Source: Crossaster papposus (taxonomy: Eukaryota; Echinodermata; Asteroidea; Velatida; Solasteridae). From it: DNA of 64,000 nucleotides. The position numbers were made by a program, and so were the translations under genes. This document shows, piece by piece, positions 58,201-62,264 of this stretch (positions are counted from its first letter, which is position 1; every line of letters begins with the position of its first letter). The stretch covers positions 806,001-870,000 of the forward strand of contig JBAIAA010000702.1 of assembly GCA_037893245.1 (NCBI GenBank), in the 5' to 3' direction. The notes beneath the pieces are model-generated. The model was not told the DNA's origin and did no database searches. It saw only the letters and a list, made by a program, of their open reading frames with translations.

Positions 58201-61189
58201 CGCGTACAACAGCGATACAAAGCTGGCCCGTACTATGTGGCCTTTTTCTAAACGTTTTTTCGTCTACGTTCCGGCTTCATGCAATTCACCATCCGAACTA
58301 CACAGCGCGGAGCATTCACAACGACTGGAAAAAAGACTAGGGGGTGTCGCAATTAGGGATACCATGCACGCGATCGCTGCATGTGATATGTACATGTGCA
58401 TGCAGTTTATACTGCAGTGATACATGATATGTATCGGCAAACCTCGTGCGATATTGTGACTACTGGTTTGAAGTTTTCATACATTGTTTGCGTGCCAGAT
58501 AAACTCAAGTACTCAGCAAATTCTTGCTTGGAATAGTGGGATCCTTCTAAGGCAACAAAATGACCCCTTTGTGGCGATGTACCTACACCGGGTGGCGCCT
58601 GGTGTTCTTTTGGGTGCGTTCAAGCATGCGCCTTATTCGGCAGTGCGCTTTATCTGTTGACGTTTGAAATTTTTTGGGGTGATTTTAGGGACCTGCGCCT
58701 TAACCGCCGTGCGGCTTTACCGCAGGAAATTACGGTAATACCTACCTGGCAAAAAATGCAGTAGTCCAGCCTTGACCCGGCCATTGTGTCCCAAGTGACA
58801 ATTTTTGCTGTAGAGTTTAGAACACCTTACACAGCATACATGGGCCATGCACACTCAGCAAGCAAAGGGACATTTACACACAACCTCATTTTCTCGTGCC
58901 GGTCGCGGGGCCGAGCAGAGGATCCTCAAAATCCCCTTTCATATGACGTTATTTCTTTTTAAGAAACATACACAAAGTTTGATTGACATACAAGTAGTCA
59001 TGAGTCTGCCAATTGGTTTACATGTATTTTGTTTTGATTGTGAACATGTGAAGATATTGGAAGTACAGTACAGTAATGGTACATCTAAATCTAGTCCGAG
59101 TAACAAGAACCCAAATATCGCTTTTTTTAACATCTGGATGATCTTGCGATAGTAGGGTCCTAGGGAGTCCCATTGGTTTTTCTACATTTAAATCAAAATG
59201 TCACTTTTCCCATACATGTATGTTTGCCCAAAGAAACATCCGTTTTCACCCTCAAAACGGCCACAAAAGTACTCGATAAGCCATCTGATACAAGTACACA
59301 TCGAGGAATAAGATTGTGCTACTAAGGTTCACTAACGATTTGGATAAAAACAATTTCAAGCTTAATTCCGCAAGCTGCTTCGGCTTTTTGCTGCCGTGTC
59401 GGTATGCGATGCATGTTGCTACCACGCGCATACCGACACGGCAGCAAAGTGCCGAGGCAGCTTGTAGAATTAAGCTTGAAAATGTATTCGATTTTTATTC
59501 GTAAGTAAACCTTAGTACATGTACCACAATCTTATTCTTTGATGTGTACTTGTATCTCAGATGGCTTATCAAGTACTTTTGTGGCCATTTTGAGAGTGAA
59601 ATCGGATGTTTCTTTGGGCAAACATACATGGGACTAGTGACAATTTTGATTTAAATGTAGAAAAACCAATGGTATTCCCTAGGACCCTACTATCGCAAGA
59701 TCATGTCCAGATGTTAAAAAAGCAATATTTGAGTCCTAGTTACTCGGACTAGTCTTAATCAGCCTTCACTTTTTGCTAAATAAAAAAAACGTCATCAAAA
59801 TCATTATAATTTTTTAGTCCGAGTAACTTGGACCCAAAAATCACCTTTTTCAACATTTGGACATGGTCTGGTGATATTATTAGGGTCCGAGCAAGCCCCG
59901 TTGGCACCGTTGTACGAAATGTCTGCACATCGATTTCCCCACACCTCCCACACTTTTCCCCAAAAATGTCACGGAAAACGGCCACTTACAAAAATGCTGC
60001 TTGTTGTCTCCAGTAGGCACTTACTAGGATCAATAAAGACACTAACACTATCGGTGTGTTCTTACCTTTTAAAAAAGTGAGAAAATCGGGCCTCAAAATG
60101 TGGAGCGATGTTCGCCGATTCAAATGCACGTAATCATTGTTGGGCAAACTCATGACGTCATTCTTGTTGACAACAGCGTCGCGCGCAGAGCGCGCTCGCA
60201 TAGTCAGCGGCTGTTACCTGTTTCGTGCACTGTGCTGTAGTGGATGGCTCTCGAGCAAACCACCCATCCACTACAGCACAGTTCAGCGGCTGTTACCTGT
60301 TTCGTGCACTGTGCTGTAGTGGATGGCTCTCGAGCAAACCACCCATCCACTACAGCACAGTTCACGAAACAGATAACAGGATTAACAGCCGCTGACTATG
60401 CGAGCGCGCTCTGCGCGCGACGCTGTTGTCAACAAGAATGATGTCATGAGTTTGCCCAACAATGGTTACGTGCATTTGAATCGGCGAACATCGCTCCACA
60501 TTTTGAGGCCCGATTTTCTCACTTTTTTGAAAGGTAAGAACACACCGATAGTGTTAGTGTCTTTATTGATCTAGGCTTAGTGCCTACTGGGGACAAGCAG
60601 CATTTTTGTAAGTGGCCGTTTTTAAGTGACATTTTTGGGGAAAAGTGTGGGAGGTGTCACTGTGGGGAAATCGATGTGCAGACATTTCGTACAACGGTGC
60701 CAACGGGGCTTGCTCGGACCCTAATATCACCAGACCATGTCCAAATGTTGAAAAAAGGTGATTTTGGGGTCCAAGTTACTCGGACTAATAATTTTTTATA
60801 TATTTTTTTTTAACTTAAATTAAAGTTAAATGAAGGCGAGTAAAATATTTGTCTCTCCTAATCATGCTAATCCTATGATAATATATGTTATCACCTCTCG
60901 GTGTGTTTAAATCACCTTGGTAAAACTGGAATGCTGAACAGTGGCCCGAAATGTTGCATTTTACCCTCCATATAGCATAACTGGTTTAGGTATTTTTCTG
61001 CATAGTACATATAAACCAAACCAAAATCAACATGTTCAAAACCTTAAGTTCAAGTTCAAGTCATCCGATAGCACGAGACAGCATAGATATTACTTAAAAA
61101 ACGAGTCGGTCTTATTTTGTGTTTTCTATTAGGTTACAAACACAGACAATAGGCCTGTCTTACCTGTTTTTGCGAGAAAGTCCCGACAT
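16133..61189 (-). CDS. DPF: DPF/requiem (d4) family double PHD finger protein, nine coding exons
   Basis: Coding exons (minus strand, in order): 61189-61164, 53495-53212, 52643-52417, 51242-51149, 33055-32933, 26693-26565, 24228-24116, 19960-19879, 16242-16133. They total 1188 bp, 395 residues plus stop, close to vertebrate DPF2. Seen in the translation: requiem N-domain (about 9-90) with [13 protein letters not shown] and RRWRKKRK; acidic linker (105-175); C2H2 finger (C209, C212, H225, H228 or H230) with [17 protein letters not shown]1 (C267, C270, C288, C291, H296, C299, C317, C320); PHD2 (C323, C326, C338, C341, H346, C349, C364, C367). All zinc ligands are present. Known of the family: nuclear BAF45 subunit of SWI/SNF (BAF) remodellers, whose tandem PHD fingers read the histone H3 tail, including acylated K14. 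Introns range from 568 bp to 18 kb and are full of transposons, yet every splice phase fits, so I infer a functional gene. Whether it is DPF1, 2 or 3 cannot be told; an invertebrate probably has one. Confidence 0.95.
16515..16605. repeat. Short tandem repeat rich in GATGCATCGCAG / GACGCG
   Basis: About two and a half copies of a 36-bp unit (TACGATGCATCGCAGCCCTG...CGTATCTC). Confidence 0.7.
16637..17634. mobile_element. 998-bp near-perfect palindromic element in DPF intron 8
   Basis: Arms of about 490 bp are almost identical inverted copies. I found two differences: one inside (CGC against CAC near 17020) and one at the outer edge. The centre near 17135 is TACATGTACATGTATGTA. Outer ends T(A/G)TGGGTCTTTCC are flanked by TA (16635-16636, 17635-17636). 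Each arm holds two smaller hairpins around GAGACACCGGTGTCTC and GACACTGGTGTC. No coding region. Confidence 0.85.
17637..18530. other. Intron sequence, no feature seen
   Basis: Open frames at 17822-18181 and 18159-18404 show no recognisable motif. Confidence 0.4.
18545..18740. repeat. TCAAATGAC(A/C)TTTGAC repeat
   Basis: Two related blocks (18558 and 18690) with CTTCA(C)CTCAAATGACCTTTGAC. An old dispersed repeat without visible ends. Confidence 0.45.
18978..19703. mobile_element. TTAA-MITE (AGGTAGGATACACC family) hosting a second copy of itself
   Basis: The outer copy starts after TTAA (18974-18977) and ends ...GTGTATTCTACC near 19703. It is interrupted at its own internal TTAA by a complete second copy (19242-19620). 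Confidence 0.88.
19242..19620. mobile_element. TTAA-MITE, complete inner copy (379 bp)
   Basis: Ends AGGTAGGATACACCATT and AATGGTGTATACTACCT, with TTAA at 19238-19241 and 19621-19624. The outer copy resumes immediately with ACGATATACTATAAAATAC. Confidence 0.92.
19879..19960 (-). CDS. DPF: DPF exon 8, PHD2 core
   Basis: Encodes residues 333-360: [20 protein letters not shown] then PMSAPPE. This is nearly letter for letter the vertebrate DPF PHD2. Acceptor TTTTCAG, donor GAAG then GTACAA. The ORF is only 27 codons, so ordinary ORF calling misses it. Confidence 0.95.
20744..21230. mobile_element. Inverted-repeat MITE in DPF intron 7
   Basis: Ends GTAGTATGGGGTGATAATC and GATTATCACCCCATACTAC, with about 60 bp of paired arm (GATGAAAACCACAATTTT). 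A second hairpin, TGCTAAATATAAATGACTT and its complement, lies at 20971-21030. Confidence 0.8.
21660..21775. repeat. 21-bp minisatellite
   Basis: Five copies of GATTCGCATTTTGTTTGCAAA. Confidence 0.93.
22111..22316. mobile_element. TTAA-flanked CCAGTTCGCGCC MITE
   Basis: Ends CCAGTTCGCGCC and GCGCAAACTGG; TTAA at 22107-22110 and 22317-22320. Inside GATTCAAA..CGGATG-type sequence shared with the other copies. Confidence 0.9.
22455..22715. mobile_element. CACATCCTGG palindromic MITE, copy 1
   Basis: Contains GATGTGATTTCAAC..AAATCACATC and facing complements; the same family recurs at 22898, 23875, 25890 and 26735. Confidence 0.65.
22898..23184. mobile_element. CACATCCTGG palindromic MITE, copy 2 (most complete)
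   Basis: Ends CACTAGAAAAGGGCATGATG and CCATGCCCTCTCCTAGTG, then facing copies of TTTGAATACAAAATCACA / TGTGATTTTGCATTCAAA. Target duplication not resolved. Confidence 0.8.
23875..24085. mobile_element. CACATCCTGG MITE, truncated copy beside DPF exon 7
   Basis: Has the right half of the family ending CACATCATGCCCATTCCTAG, 30 bp from the exon 7 donor. Confidence 0.7.
24116..24228 (-). CDS. DPF: DPF exon 7, end of PHD1 and start of PHD2
   Basis: Encodes residues 296-332: [25 protein letters not shown] and the PHD2 opening [10 protein letters not shown]. Acceptor CACACAG, donor GAT then GTAAGT, phase 0. Confidence 0.95.
24327..24516. repeat. Dispersed repeat with GTCCCCTAT ends, copy 1
   Basis: About 180 bp match 50649-50826 in the same orientation. 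An inner inverted pair ATAGGGGACG / CGTCCCCTAT marks a likely small MITE. Copy 1 has an extra 18 bp. Confidence 0.8.
24693..24845. repeat. Minisatellite GTTGCGACACCCCT(ACATGTAT)
   Basis: Eight or so units of 16 or 24 bp, with or without an ACATGTAT insert. Confidence 0.88.
25040..25880. other. DPF intron 6 sequence, no element resolved
   Basis: Contains CATGACTTTTCCAGGACTTTT-like words (25125-25205), a dispersed motif; otherwise nothing recognised. Confidence 0.4.
25890..26115. mobile_element. CACATCCTGG MITE, copy 4
   Basis: Begins AGGAAAGGGATGATGTGATT and ends CACACCATGCCCTTTCCTA; palindromic but diverged. Confidence 0.7.
26565..26693 (-). CDS. DPF: DPF exon 6, first half of PHD1
   Basis: Encodes residues 252-295: a lysine-rich start, then [12 protein letters not shown] and [12 protein letters not shown], the first four cysteines of PHD1. 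Acceptor ATTTTTAG, donor ATCAG then GTAGGC. The glycine codon is split G|GC, as in DPF genes where GRSG and HPSC lie on separate exons. Confidence 0.95.
26735..27037. mobile_element. CACATCCTGG MITE, copy 5
   Basis: Begins AAAAGGCATCATGTGATTTT and ends CACATCGTGACATTTCCTAG. It lies only 40 bp upstream of the DPF exon 6 acceptor. Confidence 0.75.
27130..27345. repeat. TCACAAGTCCTT inverted/tandem repeat
   Basis: Left part has two 31-bp copies of CACAAGTCCTTTCGTGAAG; right part has GGACTTGTGATGGACTTGCA in inverse sense. A related segment lies at 26170-26350. Confidence 0.6.
27593..27795. mobile_element. TTAA-flanked CCAGTTCGCGCC MITE, right end lost
   Basis: TTAA at 27589-27592, then CCAGTTCGCGCC. 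The inside matches the copy at 33546-33769; the right terminus has run into the minisatellite that follows. Confidence 0.8.
27796..28515. repeat. About 42-bp minisatellite, some 16 copies
   Basis: Unit like AACCCTGGATATCCTGGGTG followed by CAGGTCTGAAGGGGTGTGATTG. On the minus strand 27804-28298 stays open for 164 codons because the period is a multiple of three ([14 protein letters not shown] repeats). It lies in DPF intron 5; not a gene. Confidence 0.92.
28520..29070. other. DPF intron 5 sequence, no feature seen
   Basis: No coding region and no repeat family recognised. Confidence 0.4.
29077..29532. mobile_element. Foldback element with about 200-bp arms
   Basis: Left and right halves are inverted copies: GTGTTGATGAGG against CATCAACACT, AAACTGGCTTGTCC against GGACAAGCCAGTTT, and so on. 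The halves are noticeably diverged, so it is old. Confidence 0.75.
29656..29972. mobile_element. TTAA-MITE (AGGTAGGATACACC family)
   Basis: Begins AGGTAAGATACACCATTTGC and ends GGTGTATCCTACC with TTAA at 29973-29976; left TTAA eroded. Its right half lies in the first unit of the tandem duplication. Confidence 0.85.
29874..32299. repeat. Direct tandem duplication, 2 x 1213 bp
   Basis: Unit 1 is 29874-31086 and unit 2 is 31087-32299. Reading both units line by line I found no difference. The breakpoint shows microhomology TTC(GG)/TTTC. The unit contains half of one TTAA-MITE, one whole inverse TTAA-MITE and unique intron sequence. Confidence 0.95.
30036..30407. mobile_element. TTAA-MITE (AGGTAGGATACACC family), inverse orientation
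   Basis: Contains ACACCATTGATAATTGC, GGCGTCGGGCAG, GGATATTTTGTAGC and ATCAGCAATTGGTGTATCC; TTAA at 30408-30411. Duplicated at 31249-31620. Confidence 0.8.
32586..32852. mobile_element. TTGGCTCTGCT MITE, copy 2
   Basis: Ends GGACCCAATTTCATGGCTCTG and CAGAGTCAAAAAATGGGGCC; the inside matches 15467-15708 in reverse. It ends 80 bp from DPF exon 5. Confidence 0.75.
32933..33055 (-). CDS. DPF: DPF exon 5, C2H2 zinc finger
   Basis: Encodes residues 211-252 with [20 protein letters not shown], the hallmark DPF Krueppel-type finger, followed by a Glu/Ser/Pro linker. Acceptor CATTCTAG, donor CAC then GTAAGT. Joined to exon 4 the finger reads C-K-V-C as expected. Confidence 0.94.
33105..33520. mobile_element. 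hAT-like element with TAGGGCTGTGCAT end
   Basis: Ends TAGGGCTGTGCAT and ATGCACACCCCTA, then CCGGGTAC and its complement. An 8-bp duplication is not recognisable. Similar in plan to 47900-48963. Left end is 50 bp upstream of DPF exon 5. Confidence 0.65.
33546..33769. mobile_element. TTAA-flanked CCAGTTCGCGCC MITE
   Basis: Ends CCAGTTCGTGCC and GGCGCGAACTGG; TTAA at 33542-33545 and 33770-33773. Confidence 0.92.
34190..34376. mobile_element. Small MITE with CAGTTCATACT ends
   Basis: GCTAGTTCATACTTCACGC against GCCGAGTATGAACTGGCC with paired AAGCGAATGC/GCGTTCGCTT. Confidence 0.65.
34380..35280. other. DPF intron 4 sequence, no element resolved
   Basis: Scattered ACATGTAC and ACCGGTAC words; open frames look accidental. 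Confidence 0.4.
35285..35545. mobile_element. MITE with TTTCACACT ends and a 36-bp perfect palindrome
   Basis: GGTGCTTTCACACTGTT against ATAGTGTGAAAACGCC. Inside, AATCTCGGGGTTGGAACC is followed directly by its exact complement (35305-35340). Confidence 0.75.
35700..36330 (+). pseudogene. THAP-domain transposon fragment, copy 1
   Basis: From ATG at 35804 the plus strand reads [36 protein letters not shown], then after a frame change near 35945, [14 protein letters not shown] and a stop. This is the C2CH zinc-binding plan of a THAP domain (C, C, W, then C..H). The AVPTIF box is missing. THAP domains head P-element and some ISL2EU/PIF transposases. Copies at 54000-54720 and 56870-57170. Confidence 0.8.
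36355..36745 (-). pseudogene. CR1/jockey-type LINE reverse transcriptase fragment
   Basis: Minus strand: INDLPDF-like ([14 protein letters not shown]), [17 protein letters not shown], then [18 protein letters not shown] and [18 protein letters not shown], the sequence that follows the YADD catalytic site in CR1/jockey/Rex-type LINEs. A frame change sits near 36565. Both ends missing. Confidence 0.82.
37180..39060 (+). mobile_element. Tyrosine-recombinase element (fossil, Crypton- or DIRS/Ngaro-type)
   Basis: The core-binding part (about 37838-38030, with [11 protein letters not shown] and [12 protein letters not shown]) and the catalytic part (about 38510-39060, with [31 protein letters not shown] and the tyrosine before VKDS) are present in order. 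The arginine, HxxR, H and Y landmarks of tyrosine recombinases are all visible. A 75-codon frame at 37180-37407 may be an accessory gene. Broken, with a handful of breaks, and split by a TTAA-MITE (38052-38427). Family undecided because no RT or terminal repeat is seen. Confidence 0.75.
38052..38427. mobile_element. TTAA-MITE (AGGTAGGATACACC family), complete, 376 bp
   Basis: Ends AGGTAGTATACACCATT and AATGGTGTATACTACCT with TTAA at 38048-38051 and 38428-38431. Inserted in the tyrosine-recombinase gene. Confidence 0.95.
39470..42840 (+). mobile_element. Ty3/gypsy LTR retrotransposon fossil (gag, protease, integrase remnants)
   Basis: Gag-like sequence begins about 39736 ([20 protein letters not shown]), a protease-like block is near 41690-41950 ([11 protein letters not shown]), and an integrase C-terminal part is near 42340-42800. 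Reverse transcriptase and RNase H are not seen and are presumed deleted. A TATA-less stretch 39470-39735 may hold the end of the left LTR; no right LTR was found. Clearly broken, with many breaks (more than ten), so old. An 803-bp TTAA element is inserted in the gag part. Confidence 0.72.
40222..41024. mobile_element. TTAA-flanked CCAGTTCGCGCC element, long form (803 bp)
   Basis: Ends CCAGTTCGCGCC and GGCGCGAACTGG; TTAA at 40218-40221 and 41025-41028. The ends match the 205-245-bp copies, but about 570 bp of extra sequence lies inside, without a recognisable gene. Either a longer parent form or a copy with an insertion. Confidence 0.88.
43315..44420. repeat. Tandem array, about 410-bp unit, 2.7 copies
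   Basis: ACCCAACGGGTTCGCCCGG recurs at 43321, 43738 and 44142 (spacing 417 and 404). Within each unit a sub-repeat of about 60 bp (GGTTGTCATACGAATCTGAC with GAATTTCCTCAGTTCGACGA) occurs two or three times. Copies differ by few bases and one 12-bp pyrimidine indel. Confidence 0.93.
44420..45160. other. No feature seen
   Basis: Some TGCGCA-rich words (44505-44590) and a poly-G run at 44855; no gene or repeat family recognised. Confidence 0.4.
45286..45356 (+). CDS. Possible small exon upstream of the arginine-rich region
   Basis: A strong acceptor (GTTTTTTTGCAG) and donor (AAGAG then GTAAGAG) frame about 69 bp that is open as [17 protein letters not shown]. Unknown protein; support is splice signals and openness only. 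Confidence 0.3.
45423..46904 (+). CDS. Unidentified CpG-rich, arginine-rich coding region, split by an insertion
   Basis: An open frame from ATG 45420 gives [20 protein letters not shown] and [18 protein letters not shown] second frame from about 45600 gives [37 protein letters not shown] and [11 protein letters not shown], stopping at TAG 45943. After the 803-bp element the same frame resumes in the second target copy (46746) and runs [40 protein letters not shown] to TAG near 46902. The frame match across the insertion argues that this was protein coding. The RESEL(P/T)L motif occurs twice. Composition is far more CpG-rich than its surroundings. I do not recognise the family; host pseudogene or gene of another mobile element are both open. 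Confidence 0.4.
45943..46745. mobile_element. MULE-like element, TAG ends, 9-bp target duplication
   Basis: Ends TAGACTTGATCCAATTCGG and, inverted, TAGACTTGACCCAAGTCGG. A perfect 9-bp duplication CCCTCCGAG (45934-45942, 46746-46754). An inner inverted pair CGACTTGACGGAT / ATCCGTCAAGTCG is also present. No transposase. Confidence 0.88.
47014..47170. repeat. 50-bp tandem repeat, three copies
   Basis: TAGTCATGGAGTGCGTGAGC recurs at 47014, 47064 and 47114; a fourth start (TAGTCAT) is at 47164. Confidence 0.95.
47335..47400. repeat. CTCGTGCTC...GAGCACGAG hairpin
   Basis: A self-complementary stretch (about 47357-47392). Its GCCCTATCGCGCGAGCACGA part is the exact complement of a piece of the arginine-rich region near 45625-45650. 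Confidence 0.7.
47900..48963. mobile_element. hAT-type element, 1064 bp
   Basis: Ends TAAGGGTGTGCG and CGGCACGGCCTTA with a perfect 8-bp duplication GAGGTAAC (47892-47899, 48964-48971). Sub-terminal CGGGTACCCGGGTACCCG repeats at both ends. No transposase frame recognised. Confidence 0.9.
48972..50640. other. DPF intron 4 sequence, weak repeats only
   Basis: Two AAATGG(C)NGCC..TTTTGGANNCCATCTT blocks (49165-49200, 49352-49390) look like an old duplication; the rest shows no feature. Confidence 0.4.
50649..50826. repeat. Dispersed repeat with GTCCCCTAT ends, copy 2
   Basis: Matches 24327-24516, flanks included, with a few changes and an 18-bp gap; about 320 bp from DPF exon 4. Confidence 0.85.
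51149..51242 (-). CDS. DPF: DPF exon 4, linker into C2H2 finger
   Basis: Encodes residues 180-210: [15 protein letters not shown] continuing to [10 protein letters not shown], supplying the first zinc ligand of the C2H2 finger. Acceptor TATTTCAG, donor AAAG then GTAAAT, phase 1. The valine at 211 is split across the next intron, which is about 18 kb long. Confidence 0.9.
51759..52010. repeat. 12-bp minisatellite GGTTCCCTGTGA, about 20 copies
   Basis: Nearly perfect units GGTTCCCTGTGA; open on the plus strand as RFPV repeats only because 12 is a multiple of three. Lies in DPF intron 3. Confidence 0.97.
52011..52105. repeat. 24-bp minisatellite GGTTCCCTATAGGGGCCCTA
   Basis: Four copies, continuous with the 12-bp array. 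Beyond it, decayed GAGGTTC words continue to about 52350. Confidence 0.92.
52417..52643 (-). CDS. DPF: DPF exon 3, acidic linker with basic tail
   Basis: Encodes residues 104-179. It is rich in Asp, Glu and Ser (DESDEDFEV) and ends with ARKRRGRGK, like the acidic stretch plus lysine/arginine patch before the zinc finger in DPF2. Acceptor AAACAG, donor AAG then GTACCG, leaving phase 0. It lies just beyond a 12-bp minisatellite in intron 3. Confidence 0.88.
53212..53495 (-). CDS. DPF: DPF exon 2, requiem N-terminal domain
   Basis: Encodes residues 9-104. The translation runs [20 protein letters not shown], then [19 protein letters not shown], then [16 protein letters not shown], an unmistakable match to the DPF N-terminal domain. 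The acceptor is TTCACAG. The donor is ACAG followed by GCAAGT, a GC-type donor. A GTATGT in-exon alternative about 30 bp earlier gives a wrong phase and a stop, so the GC donor is preferred. Confidence 0.93.
53550..53600. repeat. (ACATGT)n microsatellite
   Basis: Short run of TACATGTA(C) units, one of many such palindromic words in the window. Confidence 0.8.
53955..54720 (-). pseudogene. THAP-domain transposon fragment, copy 2
   Basis: Minus strand from ATG 54616: the first C-x-C half and [10 protein letters not shown]-like part lie at 54540-54616, and [20 protein letters not shown] lies at 54310-54370. The AVPTIF box is the conserved end of THAP domains, so this copy keeps the domain's full extent. 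Frame damage lies between. The antisense frame 54276-54471 on the plus strand is a shadow. Confidence 0.78.
54961..55696. mobile_element. Possible TTAA-flanked element
   Basis: Starts TTTAAAGGGAAATTCCAGGC and ends GGGTGGAGTTTCCCCTTAA; the ends are imperfect inverted copies next to TTAA. An AAAATGGCGGC word with an ATG and a GTAAGC donor-like site lies at 55547-55575; unproven as an exon. Confidence 0.4.
56190..56425. repeat. TTTGGAGGAATGAGGCTGAATGGGG tandem repeat
   Basis: Three units of about 47 bp (GAGGATTTTGGAGGA, TGAGGCTGAATGGGGTTTT), with inverse half-units at both edges. Confidence 0.8.
56670..57170 (+). pseudogene. THAP-domain transposon fragment, copy 3
   Basis: From ATG 56992 the start of the THAP domain ([18 protein letters not shown]-like) is readable, with damage. 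Upstream 56670-56990 is the inverted counterpart of 54680-54975 (CATTTTGTGTGTGGTTGTG against CACAACCTCACACATAATG), so copies 2 and 3 share the same 5' flank and belong to one family. Confidence 0.75.
57180..57823. other. DPF intron 1 sequence, no feature seen
   Basis: AT-rich; nothing recognised. Confidence 0.4.
57826..58735. mobile_element. TA-flanked element with CCGTAATTTCC ends (910 bp)
   Basis: Ends CCGTAATTTCCTGCGGTAAA and TTTACCGCAGGAAATTACGG, flanked by TA (57824-57825, 58736-58737), the mariner/Tc1 target. No transposase seen. Hosts a smaller element at 58048-58183. Confidence 0.85.
58048..58183. mobile_element. MULE-like MITE, TAG ends, 9-bp target duplication (136 bp)
   Basis: Ends TAGTCTTGTTTGCAAGACG and CGTCTTGCAAACAAGACTA; perfect 9-bp duplication CAGCGTGCG (58039-58047, 58184-58192). 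Inserted in the CCGTAATTTCC element. Confidence 0.92.
59092..59751. mobile_element. Foldback MULE-like element, TAGTCCGAG ends (660 bp)
   Basis: Arms of more than 250 bp pair around a centre near 59415 (CTGCCGTGTCGGTATGCG and its complement). Flanks ATCTAAATC / GTCTTAATC match 7 of 9, an eroded 9-bp duplication. Confidence 0.88.
59815..60787. mobile_element. Foldback MULE-like element, TAGTCCGAG ends (973 bp)
   Basis: Ends TAGTCCGAGTAACTTGGAC and its complement; perfect 9-bp duplication ATAATTTTT (59806-59814, 60788-60796). Arms of about 400 bp. The centre holds a 79-bp direct repeat (CAGCGGCTGTTACCTGTTTC...) in two copies (60213-60370), each with its own hairpin. Confidence 0.93.
60800..61160. 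other. DPF intron 1 next to the candidate first exon
   Basis: AT-rich, no element recognised. Confidence 0.4.
61164..61189 (-). CDS. DPF: DPF exon 1 (candidate start exon)
   Basis: A minus-strand ATG with A at -3 opens eight codons (MSGLSRKN) and ends in ACAG followed by a strong GTAAGA donor. It leaves two bases (AG), which the first base of exon 2 (T) completes to serine, so the phase is exact. Vertebrate DPF proteins have about 14 residues before this junction. The residues themselves do not resemble the vertebrate MAAVVENVVKLLGE, so this is chosen on phase, start context and donor only. Another first exon outside the window is possible. Confidence 0.5.
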
Positions 61190-61238
61190 TTTAAAGATGA
61201 ACTCGTCTTTCTTTTGTTTAGATTAGTACAACCAGTAC

Positions 61239-61292
61239 TAGTCTTGTTTGCAAGGCATGAAGCGCATGGAGGGCGCCCTCTAACGTACGCTG
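61239..61292. repeat. Truncated copy of the TAGTCTTGTTTGC MITE
   Basis: TAGTCTTGTTTGCAAG then GGGCGCCCTCTAACGTACGC matches the left part of 58048-58183. It lies 50 bp upstream of the candidate DPF start. Confidence 0.75.
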
Positions 61293-61341
61293 ATAATGCT
61301 GCTTTCCAATCGCGTCGTGTATTCCGCGTTCACCTGCACCG

Positions 61342-62233
61342 CAGAGAGAGGGGGGGGGGGGGGGCGGAGGGGGGGGCGGAGGGGGGGGGGGGGGGGGTCG
61401 GACGGAGGGGGAAGGCGGAGGCCTGGGGGGAGGCGAAGTGCTAGTGGGGCCCTTCGAGGCTGTGATTGCGAAAATCTGTCGTACCGTCCATTCTCAAAAT
61501 AGGGGGGAACAATTTTCTCACGCGAAAAATACAGAGTTTTTGGCATCTAATCTAAGTTGTTATTTACCTTAATTTGTATCATCCAATGACAAAAATTGTA
61601 TTGAAAATGAAAAAAGCAGTCGAAAAAAATAAACGTTGACGTACCGTTGATGCATGTGGAGCTTGTGCACAAATACCCAAACGACGTTAAAAGGATCGTA
61701 TACGTTTGGTAATTATTCCAAAAATTAATGGCAATAAAAACTTACTTGGTAAGAAGTACAGGAGCTTTGGATAGTATAATGCATTTTAGAAACTTTTCAC
61801 TTTGAAGTACTGCGGTTATGAAAAAAGATATCATTTTTTATCCCCAAATATTTGAATCTGAAAAGCGTTACTGCAGTGACGTTTCTCAGATTGTGTATTC
61901 CAATGCAGATTATTCTTCATGCGTGAACATAACCGCTCCAGATTTTCGGCAATATCTCAAAATCTCTATCACTTTTTGAAATGACATTTTGTACAGGATT
62001 GAAACAAACAGTGGGTTCCAATTACCAAACGTATACGATCCCTTTAACAAATACCTCCCCTAAAAAGGGCAATAATAAATTGTGAAAAATCCTGCTTCGA
62101 ACCCACTAATTGTTTTCCATGGATACGTTAAAAAAGGATGTAGCAGTGATATATTGAATTTAAAAAAAATCTGTCTGTGAACCCCGTGCGTTTTATCGTG
62201 TTGTTTTCGAACGAAAATGGCAGAAAATGACAT

Positions 62234-62264
<31 letters not shown>

